DNA from: Pseudeuparius sepicola
Lineage: Eukaryota > Arthropoda > Insecta > Coleoptera > Anthribidae
NCBI GenBank assembly: GCA_963920635.1
Contig: OY987298.1
Location: 38,843,787-38,907,786 of the forward strand
Reading direction: 5' to 3'
DNA: 64,000 nucleotides
This document shows, one piece after another, positions 23,589 to 34,469 of this stretch. Under the pieces are notes generated by a model. It had not been told where the DNA came from, made no database searches, and was given only the letters and a program-made list of their open reading frames with translations. The position numbers were made by a program, and so were the translations under genes. How positions within the stretch are numbered: position 1 is the first letter of the stretch; every line of letters starts with the position of its first letter.

Positions 23589-24247
23589 CAGGGAGTTCCA
23601 TTCTACATGGTGTCAAAGTTGAGCAAAGTAAGAATTTTAAAGGCATCTGGCGAGTCAAGTGTGCCGTGGAATCACCTCAAAACAGTTGAATGATCAACAA
23701 CAGGACTACTCAAAGTATTGGCGTGCAAAGATTTAATACAAAAATACACAGGGTAATTTTCTCTGGGTCATCTCAAAATGCTGAATTTTTATGAAACTTT
23801 ATACTGGTAAAGAGTGCTCTGGAATTATTGAAAAAACATTAATCAACACAAAAATAATTTATTTCTTCACAAAATGCCAACCAACAAATAAAAAACAATT
23901 TAAATTCTAGGACGTTTCTCAAATGATACCTATATTTTCTGTGCGTTTTATGTTGTGGCACACCAGCCAACTTACCTCATATGGACTTACTGACTGGCAG
24001 TTCGTTTATAGTGTCAGGGGCGGTTTTGATATATTTGATTTTTGACCCCAAAAAATCAGTATTTTGAGATGGTACAGAGAAAGACACCCTGTATATTTTG
24101 TATTCGATCTTTACACATCAACACTTTGAGTGGTCCTGTTGACCATTCAACTATTTTGAGAGGATTCCATGGCACACTTGACTTGCCAAATGCCTTTAAA
24201 ATTCTTATTTTGCTCAGCTTTGTCAACCCGCAGAAAGGAACTCCCTG
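23589..24247. repeat. Inner inverted pair of the 22415-24508 family
   Basis: CAGGGAGTTCCATTCTAC... at 23589 is inverted at 24190-24247, ending GGAACTCCCTG with TA beyond (24248-24249). Both arms include GCATCTGGCGAGTCAAGTG-like sequence. It looks like a separate TA element, but its right half is also in the 28114-29000 copy at the matching place, so it predates the spread of this family or is part of it. Confidence 0.65.
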
Positions 24248-24510
24248 TAAATTTTTTGTTCAAATTAGGTATGTGGGCCGTGGGGGTTTTAGAGGGTTGT
24301 TCTGATTAACGCTGAGGTGCCAGATTTTAAATAAAAAAGGCGCTAAATGGTTTTCGTAATTTTTTAGTGGACAAAAATTCGTAGTAGACCTTGGAAATTT
24401 AGATTATACCTGAAATTTTGCACCAAAGTAAAAAAAAAACAAAGACTAAAATCGTTATGAAAAATAAAAAAAATACGGTAGTGCTTTCATTTCAAATGGG
24501 CCACCCTGTA

Positions 24511-27500
24511 TCCCTGTATGTAGGCAATTCTCTACTGTATGGCAAGTAATACAAAACCTCCCGACTTACACTCTTATTACAGTAGCGGCCATAAGTAAGG
24601 TAGGGAAATATTCTCCTGTTAGTTTTATTTTTTTTGCTAAACTTTGAAAAGTTTATCGAGATAACTTTCAACAAGAGGGTTGAGCAATGACAAAGAAATG
24701 CGACAACAGCGCTCACCCCAGACGGGTGCTAAGGATTTTCCCAAAGGATAAACTTCGCCAAAAAAAATTTTTTTTTCCCGTTTTTTCCTTTTAGTGGGTC
24801 TCCCCCAATGTGTGGTTACATTTTTTTACATCATAACTGAATCACCCATAAATACACAGAATAAATTGGGATTCTAGTAAATAAATTGATGTATGTAGCC
24901 ATGTGCCACGCGTACAGATATTTACAAATCAAATTGCTTCGAGGGTTACATATACTATTGCCTAAAAAAATTAATTATTATGAAAAGCGTTCTTAGATAT
25001 TATATGATGGCTGATTTTGAATGCCGAATACACAGGCATATGCGCGCAAAGGAAAAACACGTGTCCTACAATATATCGCCCTATACCAGACAGCAGTAAT
25101 TTAGTGACAAACCTCATATTATTACGAAAAACTCTAATTACATTTTATAACAGCTATATATCGAGGTTTAGTATAGCAATAAGAAGAGAATTGCTCAGAA
25201 GCACTAGATGTGGCTTCCATTATCGAGTATGACAAACGGAGCGATGACCACGCTAGGTACCTATTCAAAATGAAAATTTATTAAAATGAATGGTAATGTG
25301 CAAAGACAAAACCTGAAAATAGGTTCTCTAGGAGCGCTGGTAAGCTGTTGTAAGCTTCTGTTCTTGTTTTGTTTCATTGTATGCATATACCTATAATTTA
25401 AATTTTCAACCATTCATCCGGGAGAAGTTACGCCTATACCTTATATGGAGCTGAAGACATTATGTCTTGTTTACGTCTGATTTCATGTTAGTGTTCTATT
25501 CAGGAAGTTGTTTGTTTATTGGGTACTCGGTTGGTAAGACCAGTAGGATCTAAATACAATATAAATACAGCGAAGGCCTGTGATGTTTCAGTATCTATAG
25601 ATAATTATTGTATATAATTATTTATATACATTGTGAACGAGGAATCACCTATGGCCATAGAATAATCTCCTCCTACCCTCACCTCTCCCAACCCAAGTAA
25701 CATTTTCAATTACATGAAAAAGTGATAATGGGCATAAGCACTCAAAGTTAGAAAACAAAAAAAAACTAGTAACCGCATACACGTGTTTCATGCTATTTGG
25801 CAATCATCAGTACGGTGTAACATCAACCAAATCAAAAAGATAGGAATGATTTGGGAAGCAACAAATGAAGTCCAGGCAGGATCCAACAGCACATTTGCAG
25901 CTTCAGTCAGCACATCCCCAATTCGGGGCTTGTACTAACATCGCCACGGAGGCTGCTAAAACGACCTGCGTGGAAATCTTCATAGCCCAAGATACAATGA
26001 CAACAAAGATGTAAGATGTCAAATAAAAACAAATCATAGGCGTTGATTAATGGTCATTTTATTCACTGTCACTTATATTTTCTTCCCTATTTCGCCTTTA
26101 TTACTAGTATCTTTGTCTGAATTTCCCTTGGAGTTTCCATTTCTTTCTGCAATTTGCCCATGCGCTCGGTACAACTGATTAACTAGAAGTATTTTTTGCC
26201 AGGTTCTTGTGGTGGTACTGTACAATTTTAAATGACATTTTGCTCGTAAAACACACACAATACCTAATCAGATAGTAAAACGAAATAAGAGGTTATGTCT
26301 TATATTCGTTTTTACAGAATATGCGCGTGCGCGTGCGCGTGCTACTCTGGGTGGTACAAAGGTTACTTGTAGTATTATCAATAGTTGCAAAATTTAGTTT
26401 TATTAAAGTTCCCTCGAACTCTTAGGTCTCCAGGTATCACTAAAATTGGTGATTAGAGTTACCTAAAGTTATTACTATGTAACTTTCAGCAACCACATTT
26501 TTATAAGAGTTGTGGGGTACATTATAAAACCTAAGGTGATATCTATTACCAAAGGTCATGGCTGCCATTTTAAGCATTTTACTGTTATAGGTTAGGTTTA
26601 AATTCATCAAAGAAAATTAACTGCAAGGTTATTTTATGATATATTTCTTTACTTTTCTCGACATAAACTTATGAATAAATCATTATGTAGGTATCATATT
26701 TAGTTATAGCTGTTTAATGAAAATAAATAAAAATCGAAAATTAATAATTCCATCAAAAATTTGTTAACACATCATATTTGCAGAGCACATGCATTTTCTG
26801 GAGGTAGAATCCAATTTCACCCGATGCACGAGAATTTACTCCTGAGATCGAGTCTTCTTTTTCCATGGTCAGAATAGCAAACATGGATGATATATGTCAA
26901 CTTTGAGAAAACGAAATGTCCAATTCTTTTTAAACGATAAAGATGAAATTCTTTAATATCACAATGGAAGAAGGAGAGGCAAGTAATATTGCAAGACATG
27001 CGCAGTACGAATAAGAGATAAGTTTTATAAGGGTGTCCAAAAGCGCTTGAGAAGAAACTTAAGTAACCAGAAGAACTATAAGGACGCAGTTATAAATTGG
27101 TCGAAAGGGTTTCTTAATTGTAACGGGAAAGTTCTCGCAACTTCTTAAGTGGCTTCAAGTTTTATAATATTAGTAACGGTTGCTTCTCCGCGGCACTTAT
27201 AAAACAAAAAATGTTATTTGGGAGGGTAGTCCATTGGTAGCTGTTCACCGACGAGGGGGGGAGGTATATAGCATCATGACCCACCGATTGCCAAATGGGC
27301 AATACACTGAAGAAAAATTCTCAATTTTTCACTTGGATTTTATGAAGAGCCTCTAGATACAAATAATATCGAACCAGTCTGTCTTAGAAAACATTTAAAA
27401 CCGTAAATTATTTGTTTCATCATTAAGCTATGGGCTGGCTTTTGAGGAAATACAAGACAGATTTGTGAAGCCATGTCCAAATTGATATATTAGCTATGTC

Positions 27501-27672
27501 GAATTTGAATGTGGAGGGTATTAAACGCGGAAAAAACGAACAGCTTAGCTTTAGTATTGCAAAAAAGAAATGGCAGAAGTGTTTGGCATATCAAAATGAT
27601 CCCCACAATGGAACAAAAATGTTTTTTTTTAGTTTACGGCTAATCATTGATTTCTCCGAAATGCATAATATG
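24511..27672. other. Unassigned AT-rich sequence
   Basis: A GCGCGTGC-type simple repeat lies at 26323-26342. No tRNA, transposase segment, paired repeat or convincing exon was recognised. ORFs here are at most about 75 codons and look random. Confidence 0.4.
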
Positions 27673-28113
27673 TAGGGGATACCGGGGTTAGTTGATACAG
27701 TGGGCAAGTTGATACACTTCCATTTTTAAACTTACTGCGCAGCTCTAGCGCCACCGAACGGCAAGCCTGTTCAATTGGGTGTTGCCCAGTTTCCATTGTG
27801 GTTTCGTTGATGTAAAGTGCGCCATGACCTTATTTTGCCGTAATAAGTGAATTTTATGTTTCGAAGTAAATTTAACGACCTTAAATCGAGTAGCCACCTA
27901 TTACACATTACCAGAGGTAATACGTAAATCATTTTTACAGCAAATGAAACTATATAGTACTTTGGTCGTCTTTTTTTTAATAACGGAAATTTGTTTTCCC
28001 TTTCCTAAACTAAAAATAATCACCTTGGAATCATAAATGTACACTCGGGGCAAATTAATACGCCACCGCTGGGGCACATTGATACGCGTATCAACATGCG
28101 CCGTATGTATCTA

Positions 28114-29000
28114 CAGTGTGGCCCGTTTGGAATGGAGACACCTCTGTAAAATTTTTATTTTTTATCCGAATTTAGCCGGTTTTTTTCTAAGGGTAGGTCA
28201 CAAAAAACTCTATTTTGGCACCAAGTTTCAGGTCTTAATCAAATTAATATTTTTGAATGAAGATACCTCTGTAAATTTTTTTATTTTTGCTCCGATTTTG
28301 ATAAACTTTTTTTAAAATTGTACGAATACAATTTTGTAATCGGTTTTAACAAAAAAAAATTGCTAAACAAATTATCGAAATTTTTCCTAAAAAAATGGCC
28401 AAAGTAGGCCTTTATTTTTGTAGTAGAAATCTATCGACCTGTCACAGAACACAGTTTTTTGAGACCTATAATTTAAAAAAATCATCAAAATTGGAGCAAA
28501 AAAAAAAAGAATTTTACGGAGGTGTTTCCATTCAAAAATATTGAATTTTTTGGAAATGGCCCAGAGAAAAATACCGTGTATATTTTTGTATTGGATCTTT
28601 GCACACCAACACTTTGAGCCGTACTGTTGACCATTTAACTGTTTTGAGGTAATTCTATGGCACACTTGACTCACCAGATGCCTTTAAAATTCCTATTTTG
28701 CTCAACTTTGAGATCCTGCAGAATGAAACTCCTTTTTTTTATTAAAATTTAGTATATGGGGGTTTGGGGGTGTCCTGATTAACGATGTGGTGTCAGAATT
28801 GAAATAAAAAATCGCTAAATAATTTTTGTCGTTTTTTACTAGAAAAAAATTCGTAGTAGGCCTTGAAAATGGAGATTAAGGCCTGAAACTTCGCGCCAAA
28901 ATAGAGTTTTTTGTGACCTACCCTTAGAAAAAAAACGGCTAAATTCGGATAAAAAATAAAAATTTTACAGAGGTGTCTCCATCCCAAACGGGCCACACTG
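28114..29000. mobile_element. Inverted-repeat element nested in the pogo element (same family as 22415-24508)
   Basis: Left end CAGTGTGGCCCGTTTGG (28114), right end CGGGCCACACTG (to 29000), TA at 28112-28113 and 29001-29002. The arms share ACCTCTGTAAAATTTTTATT and TATCCGAATTTAGCC. The interior right part (about 28560-28730) matches the CAGGGAGTTCC inner segment of the other copy, whereas the left inner half is missing. It sits in the transposase 5' untranslated or intron region, about 30 bp before a TTTTTTGCAG splice-acceptor-like site. Confidence 0.8.
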
Positions 29001-29817
29001 TATATTATTACTTCATTCACTTTTTTGCAGAAAAATGATTCGAAATTATAAAAAGAAAACCACTCGCGGAGAACTCCCTAATGAAGTATTTGCTGCTGCG
29101 GCACAAGAGGTTGCTTCTGGAGTTTCCTTGAGACAGGCGGCTTTAAACGCCAATTTGGACAAAATGACTTTGTCGCGATATATTAAAAATCATCACAACT
29201 AGAACCCGGACAGCTGCCAAAAGCGGGTTATGCAAAAGCACGACAGATTTTCTCAAACGAGCAGGAAAACCAACTTGCCGAATATATTTTACATTGCTCC
29301 AGAATTTACTCTGGACTACGCCCTAAAGAAATCAGAAAACTTGCGCATGAATACCTGTTGCCAACAAAGTAAAAATTCCTACCAACTGGACAGAACAAAA
29401 TATAGCTTCCGCCGATTGGTTTTCTGCATTTATGAAACGTTTTCCTAGATTGTCAATTCGAACTCCAGAGGCCACTAGTCTGGCTAGAGCCACTATAGTT
29501 TCAATAAAACGAACATTAAAACTTTTTTTGACAACTTAAAATCAGTTTTGGATCGTTACAATTTTGATTGTGCGTCTATTTGGAACACCGATGAAACTGG
29601 CCTTCAGACTGTGCAGAGGCCAGGAAAAGTAGTTGGAGAAAAAGGTAAAAAACAGATAGGTAGAAGTACGTCTGCAGAGCGAGGAATAACTGTAACGATG
29701 GTTTTAGCAGTCAATGCATGTGGAAATTCAATACCCCCAATGTTAATTTTTCCTAGAGTATTTTATAAGGAGCATTTTGTCAACAATGGGCCCCCAAACT
29801 GTATTGGAGTTGCACAT

Positions 29818-31792
29818 TAGGGTGGGCCGAAAAGAGCAAAAAAACATTTTTTTCTGATTTTCTTGAGGGGGTAGTAAAAAAAACTTGTCTTATACCGATG
29901 CGGAATACTATACAAAAAAACTTACCCTTATCAGTTAAAATTTAGCCGCGCCCCTCCGCCCTTTAAGGGGTGTTTTTTAAAAATAATAAAACTCGTTAGG
30001 GGTAGTTACTAAATTACACTGAGCGCACTAAATAACACAGAAAAAAAAAACTGGACGTCATACGTTAAAGTTTAGCCGCGCCCCTTTCGGGTAATAGATT
30101 CGTGCAGGGCTAAAATCAAAGCTAAAATGAGGGTACATAATAGGAATAGAAGAGGCTTAATAAATAAATAATTTCCACGACAAAGAGGCACAAGGAAAAT
30201 TTTGTCATGGTTTACCAAACATAATAAACACAATAATACAGGCAACTAACAGCGAATATATGTTATTGCCATTCCTGCTGAAGAAGCACTTAAAATTGAC
30301 AAAAGAAAAAAGAAATCAAAATTAGTAATGAAACAAATTTAATACATTTAACAGAAAATTGCAGAATAAAAACCAATGACTTCCTATTTATTAATAAAAA
30401 TAAGGAAATTAAAAGAAAACCTATTCACCTTGCCAGAAATTCAAATCAACGATTTAAAATTCGAATTATCTACGAGCGAAACCTTTCCAACTTCAAACAA
30501 TCAACTTAGAAAATATACACAAATTTTAAGAAAAGTTTACACTTCTAGAAGTTCCCGATATAGAGAAGATACACAACTTTTAAATTTTAAACTTCATCGA
30601 TAATCTACGAGCGAAACCTCTTCAAATTAGAAAATATTCACAAACTTCAATCTACACTGTTATAAGTTTCCCATATAGAAAAGGTACACACCTTAAGTTA
30701 TGGATTTGCTACAAACATTGTTATTATTAGTATTAGATTATTAATTGGATACGTCGCATAGAGAATCTACCAAAGGAAGTTCAAGATAAGAAGAGGACAA
30801 GTCAAGATAGAAATGGTGGAGAAGAAAATGGAAAATCAACCCTCCAGGTTACTATTTTTCTTTTAAGCAGGGAGGAGTTATATCCCTAAGAAGAATGGAC
30901 CCCTTTCACGTGAAAGTGCTGATAAACGCTGAGTGCGCTGACAGTTTGCATTTTATATTACAAACAAAATATTCACAAACTTCAAGAAAAATCTACACTT
31001 CTATAAGTTTCCCATATAGAAAAGGTACACACCTTAAGTTATGGATTTGCTACAAACATTGTTATTATTAGTATTAGATTATTAATTGGATACGTCGCAT
31101 AGAGAATCTACCAAAGGAAGTTCAAGATAAGAAGAGGACAAGTCAAGATAGAAATGGTGGAGAAGAAAATGGAAAATCAACCCTCCAGGTTACTATTTTT
31201 CTCTTAAGCAGGGAGGAGTTATATCCCTAAGAAGAATGGACCCCTTTCACATGAAAGTGCTGATAAAGGCTGAGTGCGCGGTCAGTTTGCATTTTATATT
31301 ACTCTATTATCGAGTAAAAGACCCCTATTATTCCTTTACTCAATGTTATCTACTATATATTTAAGCTTTGAAGCTAAAATATTGTAACTAGTTCTGTCTG
31401 ATCTGTAACATGAATCATTGTCTCTGCGTAACTGTTAGAACAACTTTTTAAAACTAGTTTTTCTATTTCGTTATCGTATAACTGTCCGAAATAAAAAATA
31501 AGTAGGTTTTTTAGGGTTGCAAGAGTCTTTAAGAGCACACGGGCGCGGCTAAAATTCAAAATTTGACGTTCAATTTTTTTTTCTGTATTCTGTAGAGCGA
31601 ATGCAATGTTTTGGTAACTACCCCAATCGAAATTTTTTATTTTTAAAAAATCAACCCTTCACAGGAGGAGGGGGGCGGCTAAATTTTATTTTATGGGGCC
31701 CAGCTTTTTTTGGTAGCTTTTCATGCCCGTAAGACAAGTTTTTTGAGTACCCCTCCAAAATCACATAAAAAAAGTTTTTTCGGCCCAGCCTA
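29818..31792. mobile_element. 1.97-kb TA-flanked element nested in the transposase gene
   Basis: The element proper is 29820-31790, with ends GGGTGGGCCGAAAA and TTTTCGGCCCAGCC, TA at 29818-29819 and 31791-31792. Arms of about 300 bp pair imperfectly: ACTTGTCTTA against TAAGACAAGT, TTTAGCCGCGCCCCT against GGGCGGCTAAA. The middle holds a direct tandem duplication (30631-31301). No transposase domain is visible. The 75-codon ORF 30376-30603 is lysine-rich and unrecognised. Dropping the element and one TA rejoins the transposase codons in frame. Confidence 0.85.
30631..31301. repeat. Direct tandem duplication, unit about 335-341 bp
   Basis: Copies at about 30631-30960 and 30966-31301 are nearly identical (shared ACACACCTTAAGTTATGG, ACGTCGCATAGAGAATC, AATGGACCCCTTTCAC). 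A shorter, more diverged partial unit precedes them (CTACGAGCGAAACC at 30471 and 30605). High identity points to a recent duplication within the nested element. Confidence 0.85.
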
Positions 31793-33299
31793 TTCCTATA
31801 GTGGTTGGGTTACTAATGATTCATTTTTGATATTTATTAAACATTTTGTAAGTCATGTGAGGTGTTCCAAAGAAAATCCATGCTTGCTTGTCCTGGACAA
31901 CCATTCATCGCACCTAGCCATTGCGGTACTGGATTACTGTTCGGAAAATGGTGTTGTCCTTTTATCATTTCCCCCACACACAACCCATCGCCTGCAGCCG
32001 CTAGACCGGTCTGTGTTTGGACCACTCAAAAAGTATTTCTTTGCTGCATGTGATAGGTGGATGACTAGCAATGCTGGCAAAACTATTTCTATATATGACA
32101 TCCCATCAATCTTAAAAGAAGCTCTTCCCGATGCACTGGCTCCTAGAAACATCTTATCTGGATTTAAGTCAACTGGGATTGCACCTTTCAATCTTGATAT
32201 ATTTGGTGAAGAGGAATTTTTAAGATCAGATGTAACCGACAGGCCCATGCCAGGAGAACACATTGAAGGGATTGACTTACAAAATAATTTGATTAACATT
32301 GACGAAAATAATCAAGCTAATGCAGTGAATCCCAATGACTCCCTTCTTAATAATGACGTTCCATCAACAAGTGGCATCATATACACTAATAATCCTACTC
32401 CAAGTTCCATAATAATAATCAGTCCTTCGCAACTCAGGCCATATCCGAAAGCTCAACCAAGGACACAGAAGAACAGAGGCAAAAAAAGGAAATCAGCAAT
32501 ATTAACTGACACCCCAGAAAAAGAAGCTCTTCGAGAAGAGGAGAGAGTAAGAGCTATGAATAAACAAACAAAAAAAAAATAAACATAGTAAAACGTAATT
32601 TGGTCAGTAAAAAACCACAAAATGAAGATAAACTGAAAGCAGCCAACGGAAAGAAGAGTGGACATAAGGAATCAAATCTTCCAACTAAAAACACAAAAAA
32701 ATAGAAAAAGAAATTTGTGAAAGTTCCGACGAAGATGAAAACTGCTTTTGTTTGGTCTGCATGCAGCCTTATTGTGAATCAAAAAAAGGGGATGACTGGA
32801 TCCAATGCACCAAGTGTAAGAGATGGGCACACGTTGCATGTGGTATCGGGAGCAATTTTTATGTGTGTGTTAATTGCGACTCCGATGGTGACAGTGATTC
32901 TGACTAGGTAACTTTTTGAAGGAGTTTTGATGCATGTAAAGATTGTAAAGGTATCAGAATTAGATTTTACATTTTTAGCCCAGAATTTTTATGTTTGTCC
33001 TTCATTTTGCCAACTGTATCAACTTACCCTTAGCATGTATCAAACAAGTATATTGATGCAGAAAGTATACAACAAAATTATGTTTCTGGCATCATTTAAC
33101 TTAACTTCTTAGCTCCAAAAACAAAATTACTGGAAAATGTGTCAACTAACCCCGGTCTCCCCTACCTATAATATGTAGGTATTGTTATTAATTACTTCGT
33201 ACCTCTTTAGGTATAGCGTGCTTGTCTAATGACTGCTTTAAACAGGGCATATATTCCAAAGATGTTTATACGTTTACATATTTTCCTAAGGGTCATTGC

Positions 33300-33625
33300 T
33301 TGGTTAATATTTTCCCGTCTGCATTTATAAGCGCGCTCGTCCCCCGGGGAGTGCTTACCTTCGGAGAATTAGCAAAAATTAATTTCGATTTTATGGTAAT
33401 GAGGAAGGTGTGAACGGGCGGGCTGCATTAGCGCGTGACACATGTTATGTTTGTGACAAATAATGATGACCCGGCCAGCTCCCAAGAAAAAGTCGTTTAC
33501 ATGCGATGATCCGCTGATGTTATCATCATGTCAATTTGTTTGTTCTTGTCTGACACGCGGCCTGTAATCAGTCCGCAGATTGCGCTGCGTAATTCGCGGG
33601 CCTGCCTTTTTTTATTATAGTATGT
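33300..33625. other. GC-rich non-repetitive island (candidate regulatory DNA)
   Basis: Contains GTCCCCCGGGGAG, AAATTAATTTCG, ATCATCATGTCAATTTG and CCTGTAATCAGTCC with no transposon tip and no ORF over 63 codons. It lies just outside the pogo element. Regulatory role inferred from composition only. Confidence 0.35.
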
Positions 33626-34356
33626 TTGTCGATGGTGAATGCCGAGCTCGACTGCAACGTAGACACATTATAGTTGATTTCAACTGCAGCATCCTGGAAT
33701 TTTTATTTTTTAGTTTAAATAAATAAAACCGCCTAAAAATCAATGTACCTATCTAACTTTACTTACGGTTACTTTTAAATTCCATAATTAAAATATTGAC
33801 AATAATCATTCAGAACGGGAGGTACCCCGCAAGTAACCTCCAGGGGGGAGGTAGGGATGACACTACTGCTTCGCCTAAAACTACCATTTTCTGATGGTTT
33901 TTTTTTCTGGATAAAACTGGAGAATATGTAGTGCTCTATGTACCTAGATAAAATCATAAGAAATCAACATTATAATGGCAACAGCGAAGAGTTCATATTT
34001 TAGCATCGAGTCCAAAATTACCGTATTATATATTTGCCATTTCTACACCCTATCTTTTTCGTGTGTTATTATGTTGTGATGACTTGTTTGTTGTATAATT
34101 CATACATGTAGTGCTCTTGTGCCCTGAAGATGTAATACTATAATATTACCAAACCGGTCGCTGTTTTGGAATAAAAGAGCTGTGAGACATAGACCTATTA
34201 TTCATTTACTGCGTCTAATTACAATGATGACAGTGCAAGAATAAAGATATTTCACTTTACTGTTTAGCGAACCACGAAATTTAGTTTAAGTGAAAGTGAT
34301 TTTACACATTAAACTGATTTTAGTTGTTATAAAGTATATTAACACGGTCTCCAATA
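33626..34356. other. Unassigned sequence upstream of the tRNA
   Basis: Holds a CCCTGAAGATG ... AAACCGGTCG ... GGAATAAAAG segment (about 34120-34175), which resembles 3' ends of some retroelements, but no coding remnant adjoins it. Nothing else is recognisable. Confidence 0.3.
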
Positions 34357-34428
34357 GCCGTGATCGTCTAGTGGTTAGGACCCTACGTTGTGGCCGTAGT
34401 AACCCAGGTTCGAATCCTGGTCACGGCA
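34357..34428 (+). tRNA. tRNA-His (anticodon GTG)
   Basis: A 72-base cloverleaf. Acceptor stem GCCGTGA pairs fully with TCACGGC, discriminator A. D-arm GTC...GAC with an AGTGGTTA loop (A-box TCTAGTGGTTAGGA). Anticodon stem CTACG/CGTAG with loop TTGTGGC, giving anticodon GTG (His). T-arm CCAGG/CCTGG with TTCGAAT loop (B-box GGTTCGAATCC). No intron and no encoded CCA. All stems are intact and the Pol III terminator follows, so the gene is probably functional. It decodes CAC/CAT; the extra 5' G is added after transcription. Confidence 0.97.
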
Positions 34429-34455
34429 ATGCAAAAGCATTGTCACGGGGAGATA

Positions 34456-34462
34456 TTTTTTT
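34456..34462 (+). terminator. Pol III T-run terminator of the tRNA
   Basis: Seven consecutive T residues, 28 bases after the tRNA 3' end, the standard RNA polymerase III stop on the transcribed strand. Confidence 0.8.
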
Positions 34463-34469
34463 ATGTTTG

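Larger units (their letters stand above)
22415..24508. mobile_element. Inverted-repeat element tipped (C)AGGGTGGCCCATTTG, carrying a nested insertion
   Basis: The left arm (from about 22415) contains GCCCATTTGAAATGGAAGC, AAAATTTTTGTTTTTCATCCG and CACCAAAACCCACATAT. All reappear inverted in the right arm ending CCACCCTG at 24508, with TA after it (24509-24510). A second copy of the family is at 28114-29000. The left arm is interrupted at 22661 by another TA element (22661-23586). The inner inverted pair at 23589-24247 belongs to the family interior, since its right half is also present in the 28114 copy. Confidence 0.75.
29035..32907 (+). pseudogene. pogo/Tigger-type transposase (psq HTH, DDE_1 core, PHD-like finger), frameshifted
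   Basis: Catalyses cut-and-paste transposition when intact. Visible domains in order: a psq-type HTH (29035-29199; ELPNEVFAAAAQEV... SLRQAAL... TLSRYIKNH); a second HTH region (29217-29496) with FSNEQENQLAEYI and ADWFSAFMKRFPRLSIRTPEA; then the catalytic core with the three aspartates in NTDETG (near 29592), LVLDNHSSH (near 31890) and QPLDRSVFGPLK (near 32000); a GFKSTGIAPFN block; a basic linker; and a PHD-like finger (32743-32907; CFCLVC, WIQCTKCKRWAHVAC, CVNC) ending in an acidic tail. The start ATG follows a TTTTTTGCAG acceptor-like site. Breaks: TAG at 29200, frame changes near 29210, 29370 and 29496, the insertion at 29820-31790, and frame changes at A-runs near 32575 and 32695. All catalytic Asp are kept. 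Family assignment is firm; the gene as it stands is not translatable. Confidence 0.88.
27673..33164 (+). mobile_element. Complete pogo/Tigger-type DNA transposon, TA-flanked
   Basis: Terminal inverted repeats of about 25 bp: GGGGATACCGGGGTTAGTTG at 27675 and the inverse CAACTAACCCCGGTCTCCCC ending 33162, with TA on both sides (27673-27674, 33163-33164), the target of the Tc1/mariner superfamily. Subterminal 15-bp motifs of the type GGGGCACATTGATAC occur at 27702, 28047, 28071, inverted at 28088, and inverted at 33016. They are likely transposase-binding sites. The element carries one transposase gene (29035-32907, plus strand) and two nested insertions (28114-29000 and 29820-31790). Total 5488 bp, or about 2.6 kb without the insertions, typical of Tigger elements. 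Confidence 0.88.

Noticed and set aside
29230..29448. 72-codon plus-strand ORF in the transposase
   Set aside because: Wrong frame: the family motifs in this stretch are read in the other two frames.
31934..32299. 121-codon minus-strand ORF
   Set aside because: Antisense shadow of the DDE region of the transposase.
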